From: Acidobacteriota bacterium
GTDB lineage: Bacteria > Acidobacteriota > Terriglobia > Terriglobales > Acidobacteriaceae
Length of the DNA stretch: 50,769 nt
Assembly (NCBI GenBank): GCA_003225055.1
Contig: QIAU01000152.1
Coordinates: forward strand, 1-50,769
Direction of reading: 5' to 3'
The translations under genes were made by a program, and so were the position numbers. Positions within the stretch are counted from its first letter, which is position 1. Every line of letters begins with the position of its first letter. Under the pieces are notes generated by a model. It saw only the letters and a program-made list of their open reading frames with translations, was not told the DNA's origin and did no database searches. Below, one piece after another: positions 26,430 to 33,864 of the stretch.

Positions 26430-26552
26430 GGATTTCGGAATACGCTCAGAAACGAGCTTGTTGTGACGGGTAACTACCTGTTCCTCAGAGCGCCGCTCTT
26501 GACTTGCCACGCCGCAGCTTCCGGGTGGTAGCCAAACGGAAACTATGCGGTG

Positions 26553-26581
26553 GTTGGAGAAAAAATCGCCTTTCTGCTGAC
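26553..26581 (+). repeat. Dispersed intergenic repeat, weak copy
   Basis: GTTGGAGAAAAAATCGCCTT followed by TCTGCTGAC retains the ATCGCC-TTT core but diverges around it. It lies downstream of the permease gene. I see nothing else in 26430-26713. Confidence 0.3.
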
Positions 26582-26713
26582 AACGCATCAATGCGCCTGT
26601 TAACAATAGTAATCATTTGCACGAGTGTTCAGATAACCCGCTCTACAAAGCAACCAGACGAACGGCTCTAATTTGACATCGTTGGAGTGACGCGAGGTTC
26701 AGACGATTGGCCT

Positions 26714-27169
26714 ATGAATCTACCGCGCCAATATTCTTACAATCCGAAATAGCGGCTGATCATTTTGCTATTTGGTGCAGGCTTTACGTGGATAGCTTTA
26801 CAGACTTTTTTCTGCGGATGCATACCCCATGGGTTCAACCTTTGGTTCGGTTCTCTTCCGATCATGTTCGGACTACTCTTAGCGGTACGTCGACTCGCGT
26901 TCAATCGCTATCTTCGACTTGACAGCGATGGATTAATACTGCCCACAGGCTTTCTTCGCGTGCGAACTACTCGGGTTCCCTACCTCAGTATCGAACGTGT
27001 TTGGCAGACCAGCATCGCTTGGATGGGCGTTCTTTGCATTGCCACAAAAGAAGGCAAGTTTGAGGTTATATCAGGAATGCTCCCCGAGCCAGGCAGCTAC
27101 CTTGCCGTGGAGGAGTCCTTAAACTCGCAAGCAAAAGACAATCTGAACAACCAACGACCGATGCCTTAA
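26714..27169 (+). pseudogene. Two-helix membrane protein with PH-like domain, interrupted by a TAG at codon 13
   Basis: From the ATG at 26714 the frame reads MNLPRQYSYNPK, then TAG, then RLIILLFGAGFTWIALQTFF and a second helix LPIMFGLLLAVRRL. A beta-rich domain follows (YLRLDSDGLILPTGFLRVRT, then WQTSIAWMGVLCIATKEGKF). The order of helices then PH-like strands resembles the bacterial PH (DUF304-like) membrane proteins. Full length would be 151 residues. One C-to-T change in CAG would explain the stop. A TTG at 26765 could rescue a version beginning inside the first helix, so partial function is possible. Confidence 0.55.
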
Positions 27170-27174
27170 GGAAT

Positions 27175-27537
27175 TCAGTCAATCCTCCAACTGTACGTCT
27201 TCTGCGGCCGATCGCCTTTTTCGAGGACTGCCGCAAGTCGATCGGCGCTCTGCTCAAGCTGCGCCAGCATGCGTTCGCCGGTCGCACCCGCCGGTCGGAT
27301 CGTGACCAAAGTCGATTCAGACTTCTCCCCCGCTGGATCGAGGTCATACCGAAACAATGCCGCGACTTCTTGGTCCGTAGCTCCACTCGGACGAGAGACG
27401 TTCGATTCTTCCAGGAACAGATGAAAGCTTCTGCTGTCGGAGCGGGATATTAGTGGGGTTCTCGGGGTTGCCGGGCGAATTAGTCTCTGCTTGCCGGTCG
27501 CAGCACAGTGTGGACAAACAGTGAAATTTCTTTTCAT
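27175..27537 (-). CDS. Hypothetical protein
   Basis: The 120-residue product begins MKRNFTVCPHCAATGK, a single CxxC knuckle. It has a well-formed acidic/amphipathic second half (DQEVAALFRYDLDPAGEKSE, then ERMLAQLEQSADRLAAVLEK). No family is recognised and no clear ribosome site precedes the ATG. The open frame and natural amino-acid pattern support it. It is convergent with the interrupted membrane-protein gene, only 5 nt from its stop. Confidence 0.45.
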   Translation of the reverse strand: MKRNFTVCPHCAATGKQRLIRPATPRTPLISRSDSRSFHLFLEESNVSRPSGATDQEVAALFRYDLDPAGEKSESTLVTIRPAGATGERMLAQLEQSADRLAAVLEKGDRPQKTYSWRID

Positions 27538-27776
27538 ACCCAGACATTGATGCAGTGTGTCGAATCTTCGTTACTTCACTCCATAGCTCTCCAAGGTTCT
27601 GCCACGGGAGGTCGAGGAGCGGCAGGCCTTTGAAATGACCGATCAGTCAACTGTGGCGACGGGGAATCCAAGCGGTCTACCGGGGTTCGGAGGGCGTCCC
27701 CGCGTCCCCCAGAAAACTTTGGACTTTGGAGGAATTGGTGAGACTATTTCAGCCAGAACACAACAGGAGCGGTGCC

Positions 27777-28049
27777 ATGAAATTCCGAATTGCCATGTGG
27801 GCGGTTGTGGGCTTTCTGGTTGCGGGCGGCTGGGCCCTTTATTCCTCCTCAACGTTCCCAAGTCCGATAACTCGAGCCGAACCGGTTGTGTGGAATCTCG
27901 CCCTTCTAACTCAACCAATCGTGCTCGCCAGTTTTCATTTCCACTTCGGCATTGGTGTCTATTGGGTTCTTCTTGCGAATACTGCTACCTATGGATTGGT
28001 CGGTCTGATCTCGGAAACAGTGTGGCAGAAGCTACGTCATGCACAATAA
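27777..28049 (+). CDS. Small membrane protein, hypothetical
   Basis: The 90-residue protein has three predicted helices (MWAVVGFLVAGGWALYSSS; LALLTQPIVLASFHFHFGIG; VYWVLLANTATYGLVGLI) and a short basic tail. AGGAG lies 7 nt before the ATG at 27777, which is preferred over the in-frame 27726 start. It resembles short uncharacterised inner-membrane proteins seen repeatedly in acidobacteria. Function unknown. Confidence 0.7.
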   Translation: MKFRIAMWAVVGFLVAGGWALYSSSTFPSPITRAEPVVWNLALLTQPIVLASFHFHFGIGVYWVLLANTATYGLVGLISETVWQKLRHAQ

Positions 28050-28210
28050 AAGGGTAGTCTCTGGGCTGTAGACGCGCAGTGGAAAGCTGGAGCTTCTCAA
28101 AGGTTGAACTTGCGACCGGACTAAATTTAGTTGCGTCCTCCATAGTGACCGAATTTATATGCCAATTCCCGCAAGGCGGCAAGGACGGCTTTGAGACAGC
28201 TTGTGTTATT

Positions 28211-28268
28211 GGTGAGAAATCGCCGTTGCGCTCACTGACTGGGTCGTGAGCGCTATCGCCTGATAGCG
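28211..28268 (+). repeat. Dispersed intergenic repeat, copy 3, extended by two stem-loops
   Basis: The repeat core GAGAAATCGCCGTTGCGCTC runs into a perfect 8-bp stem GCGCTCAC (28228-28235) / GTGAGCGC (28246-28253). A second stem CGCTATC / GATAGCG (28251-28257, 28262-28268) with loop GCCT follows and overlaps it by 3 nt. It lies between two convergent genes and could also act as a bidirectional terminator. Confidence 0.65.
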
Positions 28269-28342
28269 ACAGTTTAATGGTGAATCCCCGCCCTGTGTCT
28301 CGAACGAACAGGGAGACCAGGACGGGGCATCCCGTTCGGAGA

Positions 28343-28804
28343 TTAAGCGGCTTTCGCCGATTGGGCGCGCATCTGTTTCATGAACTCGCGCATGGCCGCG
28401 ATGTGGCCGGGCGAGCGGCTTTCGATCCATTTCTCATAACGTTGCGCAGCTTTTTCCAGGTTGGCGCAGAATGTCTTGGCGACAAAACGCTCCCGGAATG
28501 CGGGGACAACCGGCTTGACCATCTCCCAGACGCCAAAAAACTCTCCGCTGGTCTCGAAGAACAAGTCCTCATGCAGCAGATCGTAGTTGAGCAGAGCACA
28601 GGCTTGTTCCCAATAACTGATGACCATACTGGCGAAGGCGCCTGTTTCCGACCCCATGGGAGCAATCCGCATTGCGTCGTCAAGACTTGTGACCTGGTAG
28701 TTCTTAAAAAACCAGTCCCGCGCCTGGCGCAGCTTGGCCTCGCGGCGCTGGTCGTACACCTGAAGATGGAGTTGCGCTTGTTCGTGCGTCGGCTTTGTAC
28801 TCAT
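28343..28804 (-). CDS. Conserved-looking cytoplasmic hypothetical protein
   Basis: The 153-residue alpha-helical protein has a Gln/Arg-rich first helix (EQAQLHLQVYDQRREAKLRQ). A compact core follows (YWEQACALLNYDLLHEDLFF, ETSGEFFGVWEMVKPVVPAF), then a basic tail. The pattern resembles DUF4760-type proteins, which have no known role, but I hold that loosely. AGGAGATAAG lies about 10 nt before the ATG. It is monocistronic. Confidence 0.65.
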   Translation of the reverse strand: MSTKPTHEQAQLHLQVYDQRREAKLRQARDWFFKNYQVTSLDDAMRIAPMGSETGAFASMVISYWEQACALLNYDLLHEDLFFETSGEFFGVWEMVKPVVPAFRERFVAKTFCANLEKAAQRYEKWIESRSPGHIAAMREFMKQMRAQSAKAA

Positions 28805-29067
28805 GTCTGCTTATCTCCTTTTCAATTTTGTTGTTCCTGGTTTATGAATTGGCCACGAGAACTACTCGCCCAAGGTTGTTTGGTACACACCTCGCGCAGC
28901 CCTCTTTATATAGACGATGGGGCACGGCCGCAATCGACATTTTTGCAGAAAAAGCTGTGAAAAACTCGGGAGTTCTGTACCGCAGTACCTGGTCGCCGGA
29001 ATCTCGGGCACTTCGGGAGAAAATTCGGGCTCTTTCGTCGAAATAAGTAGCCGGTGTCGAGCATTGC

Positions 29068-29098
29068 TGTTGAAACATCGCCTTTAACACTCAGTGAC
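29068..29098 (+). repeat. Dispersed intergenic repeat, copy 4
   Basis: TGTTGAAACATCGCCTTTAA followed by CACTCAGTGAC is one of the best family members. It ends 12 nt before the start codon of the next gene, so it lies in that gene's leader. The rest of 28805-29109 shows no gene. Confidence 0.7.
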
Positions 29099-29109
29099 TA
29101 AGAGGAGGA

Positions 29110-29439
29110 ATGCGAGTTCGCAATCCTCCTGCAAGCCTCCAAGAAGTCATTCCTAAACCAAATCCAAAGAAGCATCGCTCCATTAAGGATGCGAGGGATT
29201 GGCACAATTCTAAGCTGGTGGTGCGACCTGGAGGGATAGAAATCATCGGAATTACTCCTGCTGGGCAACCGATCTCCCTCGAGTCGGGTCCTGAGAAACT
29301 AGAGCAACTCCCCGACTCGGCATGGCTGTATGGGCTGATCGTGATGGTTGAGGACGCGCACATTATATCGTCAGCCCAGGACATGCCGCGAATTGAGGCT
29401 AACCGTTCAAAACTGCTGACAGTCCTAAATTTCTCTTGA
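29110..29439 (+). CDS. Hypothetical protein
   Basis: The 109-residue product reads like a folded cytoplasmic protein: KDARDWHNSKLVVRPGGIEI, IGITPAGQPISLESGPEKLE, then LPDSAWLYGLIVMVEDAHII. No known domain is identified. AGGAGG lies almost against the ATG (2-nt spacing), which is unusually short, and a dispersed repeat sits just upstream. Both suggest that the 5' region has been altered. Confidence 0.6.
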   Translation: MRVRNPPASLQEVIPKPNPKKHRSIKDARDWHNSKLVVRPGGIEIIGITPAGQPISLESGPEKLEQLPDSAWLYGLIVMVEDAHIISSAQDMPRIEANRSKLLTVLNFS

Positions 29440-29466
29440 TTCGTTGCGACCGATCATAATTGTGAA

Positions 29467-29808
29467 TCAGCCAATGGCCACGGCTGGAGCAACGAGCTTA
29501 ATGAAGAACCAAAAGTGGCCGTGATACACGCCGAGCGCTTGCCCTACAAATTCGGCAACACCACTGGCGTCACCGGCCACAAGCACACCGGGAGCTTTTC
29601 GCGCTTTTGCGCCATCGTCCATCAGCTCTGGTCTGAAATCCTCGGCAGTGTTGATCCGTGGTCTAGCCAGTTCGCTTCTTAGCGCTGCATACGCTTCGGG
29701 CGTTAACTCGTTTGCCTGCGAAGCCAGCTGCAACAGTTCTTCGTCGGTTTTTGTCTCGTATGCTTTGGCTAGGTGCTCGATGTGCATGGGCGGGGAATAA
29801 TAGTCCAC
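29467..29808 (-). CDS. Hypothetical protein with C-terminal hydrophobic end
   Basis: The 113-residue product has a helical N-terminus (LAKAYETKTDEELLQLASQA, then NELTPEAYAALRSELARP). A polar linker follows, with a terminal hydrophobic segment HFWFFIKLVAPAVAIG that stops abruptly. The first part is a pattern seen in many small acidobacterial membrane-anchored proteins. The short final helix suggests C-terminal truncation. GTG start with GAGAG upstream. An internal ATG at 29787 is the alternative. Confidence 0.55.
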   Translation of the reverse strand: MDYYSPPMHIEHLAKAYETKTDEELLQLASQANELTPEAYAALRSELARPRINTAEDFRPELMDDGAKARKAPGVLVAGDASGVAEFVGQALGVYHGHFWFFIKLVAPAVAIG

Positions 29809-29934
29809 TTAACTCTCTCGCACAATACGACCTGCATTGTTGGGCCGGGTTAGCCGGGTTTCGTCTATCGCGCACCTTTCCGTAACGATCGACAACGCAC
29901 TGATGTTCATCCCTATGGGTCAGCCGCAGGCCCG

Positions 29935-30003
29935 TCAGGCCGCCATCTCCGACAGGAATTTGGCGAAAGAACGGATCGACTTCAGCTTGTCCTCCCGTAA
30001 GCC
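29935..30003 (-). pseudogene. Detached C-terminal piece of the gene at 30276
   Basis: The minus strand encodes GLREDKLKSIRSFAKFLSEM-AA and a stop. This reads as the natural continuation of the plus-strand fragment at 30276-30582 ending RLSEEEL. The two pieces now face opposite ways, with an inversion boundary near 30003-30007. Confidence 0.6.
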
Positions 30004-30006
30004 GCC

Positions 30007-30156
30007 GGCAAGGGCGGACACATCCGGACCGTCCCCATTCCAGAATGGGTCAAAGCCGCGCTCGATCAGTGGACGGCCGCAGCCGGGGTAAGGGAGGGAC
30101 GGATCTTTCGAGCCGTCGCCAGGACAGGAAAGGTGTGGGGCAATGGATCTTTTTGA
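30007..30156 (+). pseudogene. Middle part of a tyrosine recombinase, inverted
   Basis: The plus strand reads GKGGHIRTVPIPEWVKAALD, then QWTAAAGVREGRIFRAVART and GKVWGNGSF, then TGA. This is the beta-hairpin and following helices of the catalytic domain of XerC/phage-type integrases. It continues the minus-strand fragment that breaks off at HWAVVDLI near 30628. The order and orientation show that this segment has been flipped relative to its N-terminal half. Confidence 0.8.
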
Positions 30157-30275
30157 CCTCAGAACGGACCTGCAGCCGCAGGAAAGAGATGTTGAATGTG
30201 TCACAGTGAAAGGCTCCACTCCTGTAGAAAAGGCATCTCGGCAAGGAATAGAATGCCGCCCCGGAGGATCGGAAC

Positions 30276-30582
30276 ATGACCGGCCCGTCTGCGACTCAAG
30301 ACAGCTATCCCTACCAGAACGAACCGATTTGGTCGAGGTCAGAAAAGGCTGTCGCCCGCACAGCCTTCGACGCTGCTCTGAAGCGGGAGCTTCACGAGGT
30401 AATGCACGAAACAAAGCAGATGGCCAATCAGATCTAAGGAACCCGCGGACCTGTGGGGTTTGGAACATTACCTGACCCAACGTCGTAAAGAGATCGAGCG
30501 CAAGTACGACTATCGGTATTCGCAACTCACGCAGGTGTTTGGGAGGCTTTTGCACGAAAGCCGACTCAGTGAGGAAGAGCTG
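30276..30582 (+). pseudogene. Frameshifted small helical gene, cut by the rearrangement
   Basis: ATG at 30276 with GGAGG 8 nt upstream. The frame reads MTGPSATQDSYPYQNEPIWS and on to HEVMHETKQMANQI, then TAA. One extra T at 30435 explains the break, because the next frame continues KEPADLWGLEHYLTQRRKEI, ERKYDYRYSQLTQVFGRLLH and ESRLSEEEL. It then runs directly into integrase sequence. Its own C-terminus lies on the other strand at 29935-30003. I do not recognise the family. It is a charged, helical protein of about 120 residues. Confidence 0.65.
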
Positions 30583-30627
30583 CGCTATCTGGGCTGCAAA
30601 CAAAATCTCGAGCATCCGGTGAACGAT
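30583..30627 (+). pseudogene. C-terminal end of a tyrosine recombinase
   Basis: RYLGCKQNLEHPVND corresponds to the segment around the catalytic tyrosine (TERYLG) and the final helix of this integrase family. It is fused in frame to the preceding unrelated gene. It meets the N-terminal half of an integrase on the opposite strand within the shared bases GATC at 30625-30628. Confidence 0.65.
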
Positions 30628-31181
30628 CAGGTCCACCACCGCCCAGTGCGCCTGGCGCATCTGGACCTCATCCAGCTCTAACCCGACCAGCTCCGATCTG
30701 CGTAGGCTACAACCAAACAGCATGGCCAGCATTGCAAGTCTCGCTTGGCACGCATGCTATCGCCATAAGCATGTTTGAGCACTTCTGAACTTTGCTCTGC
30801 GCTCAACCAGTTGCCGGAGCGAAACCCAAGCTGCTTGACCCCTTTCACTCGGCTGATCCCTGCAGCCAACTCGGGACTCAGCAAGCCTGAGTCGGCGGCT
30901 TCGTGAGCGAGGCGGCGCACGGCTGCCAGTTGTTGGTTGATGGTGTTTGCAGCCAGACCGCGTGATTCCAAGTGCATGCGGTAGCGAACGACTACGATGC
31001 GATTGAAGGCCAGTCTGGGTTCGGAGCAGTACCAAGCGATGAATTGGTCGATACTGTACTCGTAAACGCGGCGCGAGGCTGGCGAGCCGAGGCTATTGAG
31101 CACGGCCAGCTTGCAGTGATCCGGATCCGGTAGGCGAAGCGCCCGGCGACAGTAATTCGGCTTGATTCTCTGTTTGCCCAT
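30625..31181 (-). pseudogene. N-terminal part of a tyrosine recombinase
   Basis: The minus-strand frame reads MGKQRIKPNYCRRALRLPDP, then the SAM-like core-binding domain (EYSIDQFIAWYCSEPRLAFN and GLAANTINQQLAAVRRLAHE). At RAKRD one base is missing. The restored frame gives LAMLAMLFGCSLRRSELVGL, with the first catalytic Arg in SLRRSE, and breaks off at HWAVVDLI. GGAGG lies 9 nt before the ATG. Such integrases cut and rejoin DNA by a tyrosine nucleophile. Here the histidine and tyrosine half is missing from this strand, so it is inactive. Confidence 0.8.
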
Positions 31182-31462
31182 GAACGACGGCCTCCCATGC
31201 CGCAGGATTGGAACTACGGCACAGACCGCCTGGGCGATGCAAGCATTGGCACTAGGTAAGGGTTACAGGGTTTTGAGCGCTATGACCTGATCTCGTCAAC
31301 TATGCCTTGCGTATATCTGGATTTCATGTCATCTGCCCGCAATCAGCCATCAGTACGGAGTACTAGTTTCATGTTGCCTCACTCACACTTCATCCCCGTC
31401 ACTGCCCGGTCGCAAGGATGGCATATCATGGCGCCCCCCACGGACTTCACAAAAACTAGGCG

Positions 31463-31468
31463 TATAAT
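31463..31468 (+). promoter_or_regulatory. Consensus -10 box upstream of the SPFH gene
   Basis: A perfect TATAAT lies 37 nt before the start codon. No good -35 hexamer is found at 16-18 nt spacing. Apart from this I see nothing in 31182-31505. Confidence 0.35.
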
Positions 31469-31505
31469 CTCGCCTGCTTCAAGAAGGAGCTGTGGAGGAA
31501 GCGAA

Positions 31506-32414
31506 ATGGAACAACTGTACTGGATTCCGCTGGGGATCGCGACTTTCATTGTGCTCTACCTGATTCTGGGAAGCTTTTTCACCGTGCGCACGGCCGAAGT
31601 GGCTGTGATCACGCGATTTGGCAAGTTCCTTCGCGTCGCCGAGCCCGGATTGAACTGGAAGCGGCCGTTCTTCGATTCCGTGGCGGGCACAGTGAGTCTG
31701 CGCGTGAATCAGATCACTCTGACCATGGAGACGAAGACCAAAGACAACGTGTTCGTCACCATTCCTATTTCTGTGCAGAATCGTGTTCGTCCGGAAAAAG
31801 TCTACGATGCCTACTACAAGTTGTCCGATCCCGTGGCCCAGATCAAATCCTATGTCGAGCAGGTGATCCTGGGACACGTCCCGGGGATGACGCTGGACGA
31901 GGTGTTCGCCACACAGTCCAGTATCGCCGCGGCGGTCAAGCAGGAACTGGATGCGGATATGGCGTTATTCGGATACGAAATTGTAAATGTCCTGGTAACC
32001 GATATTGTGCCCGATGCAAAGGTGAAGTCGGCCATGAACGATATTAACGCGGCACAGCGCGAACAGGTAGCCGCCAACGCCAGGGGCGAGGCGGAGAAGA
32101 TTCTGGTGGTCAAAAAGGCCGAGGCCGAAGCGGAAAGCAAGGCACTCCAGGGACAAGGGATCGCAAATCAAAGGAAGGCCATCATCGAAGGGCTGCAGGT
32201 CTCGATAGAACAGTTCCAGAAGGTAGTGGAGGGGGCATCCGCGAAGGAAGTCATGCAGTTGGTGATGGTCACACAGTATTTCGACACGCTGAAGTCCATT
32301 GGCGAAAATGACAAAACCAACACGTTGTTTCTGACTCACTCGCCGACGGCTGTCAAGGAGGTCTCGGATCAAATTCTGCAGTCCATGCTGGTGGCGGAGA
32401 GAGCGAACAGCTGA
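31506..32414 (+). CDS. SPFH/Band 7 (stomatin-like) membrane protein
   Basis: The 302-residue protein has one N-terminal helix (about 5-24, GIATFIVLYLILGSFF). An SPFH domain (about 25-200) follows: VITRFGKFLRVAEPGLNWKR, MTLDEVFATQSSIAAAVKQE. Next comes the Ala/Glu-rich coiled coil of the family (EQVAANARGEAEKILVVKKA) and a tail. SPFH proteins form ring-like oligomers that organise membrane microdomains or control proteases. The ATG at 31506 follows GGAGGA by about 8 nt and starts at the helix. Upstream in-frame starts are not used. No NfeD or HflK partner adjoins. Confidence 0.9.
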   Translation: MEQLYWIPLGIATFIVLYLILGSFFTVRTAEVAVITRFGKFLRVAEPGLNWKRPFFDSVAGTVSLRVNQITLTMETKTKDNVFVTIPISVQNRVRPEKVYDAYYKLSDPVAQIKSYVEQVILGHVPGMTLDEVFATQSSIAAAVKQELDADMALFGYEIVNVLVTDIVPDAKVKSAMNDINAAQREQVAANARGEAEKILVVKKAEAEAESKALQGQGIANQRKAIIEGLQVSIEQFQKVVEGASAKEVMQLVMVTQYFDTLKSIGENDKTNTLFLTHSPTAVKEVSDQILQSMLVAERANS

Positions 32415-32670
32415 AGCTCGAGAGTCGCTGTTCCTGTCAATCTCGAAGAAGATTCGCCGCTTGCAAGAGTGGGCCGTATCGGTGTGACAGCTTACTTCAC
32501 GGCTGCCCAGAATGAAAACGATCCTTGGTGTCAGCCAGGCTGTTTCGCCCCCGTCCACCAACAAGTCCTCAGCTGGTGCGATCGTGTTCACGCCAACTAT
32601 CGTGGAAGTGACGCATATCCCAGCGTAAACTGCTGTCTATGAAACAATTGGCGTCTGAGAGGAGTACAGC

Positions 32671-33039
32671 ATGCAACTCGGGGCGTTTTCGCTCAGCCTG
32701 GCGGTCAAGGATCTGGAAACCTCGAGGAACTTCTACGAGAAGCTTGGCTTCAAGGTATTCGCAGGAGATGCCTCGCAGAACTGGCTGATGTTGAAAAACG
32801 GCGACCACGCCATCGGGCTCTTTCAAGGGATGTTCGAGAAAAACATCCTCACCTTCAACCCCGGCTGGGATAGCAACGCTCAACGTGCGACGTTTACGGA
32901 CGTCCGCGATCTACAGCGCGAGCTCAAGGCTCAAGGAGTGCAGTTGCAACAAGAGGCAGACGAGTCGACAACGGGGCCAGCGAGCTTCGTTGTCGTGGAC
33001 CCTGACGGAAACCCAATCCTCGTCGATCAGCATGTGTGA
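32671..33039 (+). CDS. VOC/glyoxalase-family protein
   Basis: The 122-residue single-module protein has the beta-alpha-beta-beta-beta pattern of the vicinal oxygen chelate fold: [59 protein letters not shown] proteins bind a divalent metal and include glyoxalases, dioxygenases and resistance proteins. The reaction here is undetermined. GAGGAG lies 7 nt before the ATG. It stands alone between the SPFH gene and a fragment. Confidence 0.85.
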   Translation: MQLGAFSLSLAVKDLETSRNFYEKLGFKVFAGDASQNWLMLKNGDHAIGLFQGMFEKNILTFNPGWDSNAQRATFTDVRDLQRELKAQGVQLQQEADESTTGPASFVVVDPDGNPILVDQHV

Positions 33040-33170
33040 GCAATTCTCCTGGCCCCCTGACCTACAATCCTCGAAGTCTCAGTTAGCGCTAAAACCTACC
33101 AGAAACCTACTACTAGACTGATTTCGCCAACAACACGCTGGGTTAAACTACTTTGCCGATGGGCTACTAG

Positions 33171-33425
33171 ATTCGAGTTCTTGGAAAGAACCCCGACAGT
33201 GCCTCGCTGCAGACTCTACGGGATAGAGCGCTTCCGGCGGTTCTCAAAGTCTCTGAAGGAACTGACAACGAATGGGAGGAACTCATCCTGACGCATGAAT
33301 CGGTGCAGGAAATTGCGGTCATTGAGAAAAACCCAGTTATCGATGGGCAACTTGGAGCGGATGCTCGATTCGTATCCGCGCGCAACTATTCCAATTTGTC
33401 AAATCTTTTGTTAGGCTTCGCCTAA
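33171..33425 (+). pseudogene. Open frame without a start, likely gene fragment
   Basis: Immediately after a TAG, 84 codons read as natural protein: IRVLGKNPDSASLQTLRDRA, LPAVLKVSEGTDNEWEELIL, THESVQEIAVIEKNPVIDGQ, ending LLLGFA. There is no usable start codon before the last third. Its TAA overlaps the ATG of the next frame (TAATG). I take it as the 3' part of a lost gene of unknown family. Confidence 0.4.
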
Positions 33426-33751
33426 TGCGGCGGCGAAATAGCTACATCTGGGCGCTTGGCGCTTCTCTCGTTGCCACTGTCCTAGGCTTCAGTGGACGCG
33501 CCAGTCAGAGTGTCGTAGCGGAAACGAATTCTGTACCCTCACCAGCTCTTTCCAAAGCTTACGTCGAATCAGCGGCCTTATGCGAAATCCTGCTAACCCA
33601 GTCTCATGGTTGTACTCATACTCTTCCGACGAAAGCTGTATCAGTTGAATTTCGCTCTATTCGGATTAAGCGGCTCGCCGAGTTGATAGACGTCTCGTCC
33701 GAACTGCTCTACAGTCCCATCCAGCGACGTCCCCCTCCAAACCTCTCCTAA
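33425..33751 (+). CDS. Small exported hypothetical protein
   Basis: The 108-residue product begins with a basic stretch and a hydrophobic helix (RRRNSYIWALGASLVATVLG), consistent with a signal peptide or anchor. The rest has no recognisable domain. The ATG overlaps the stop of the upstream fragment by one base, the pattern of translational coupling, which is the main support. Confidence 0.4.
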   Translation: MRRRNSYIWALGASLVATVLGFSGRASQSVVAETNSVPSPALSKAYVESAALCEILLTQSHGCTHTLPTKAVSVEFRSIRIKRLAELIDVSSELLYSPIQRRPPPNLS

Positions 33752-33864
33752 AGAGCAACTCTCAAATCATTTCGGATGGCTCAACTGACTGAGCCGTGAT
33801 TGCGTTTTCTGAGCATTCCCGCAAATCGGGTGCGCTCACCGCTCTAAAAGGAGGAGTGTAAACA

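Noticed and set aside
28795-29046. 83-codon plus-strand frame with a hydrophobic start
   Set aside because: It overlaps the start region of a better-supported gene on the other strand and loses protein character after the helix.
33110-33140. Further dispersed-repeat copy (GACTGATTTCGCCAACA)
   Set aside because: Lacks ATCGCC and the CTCA end; probably chance.
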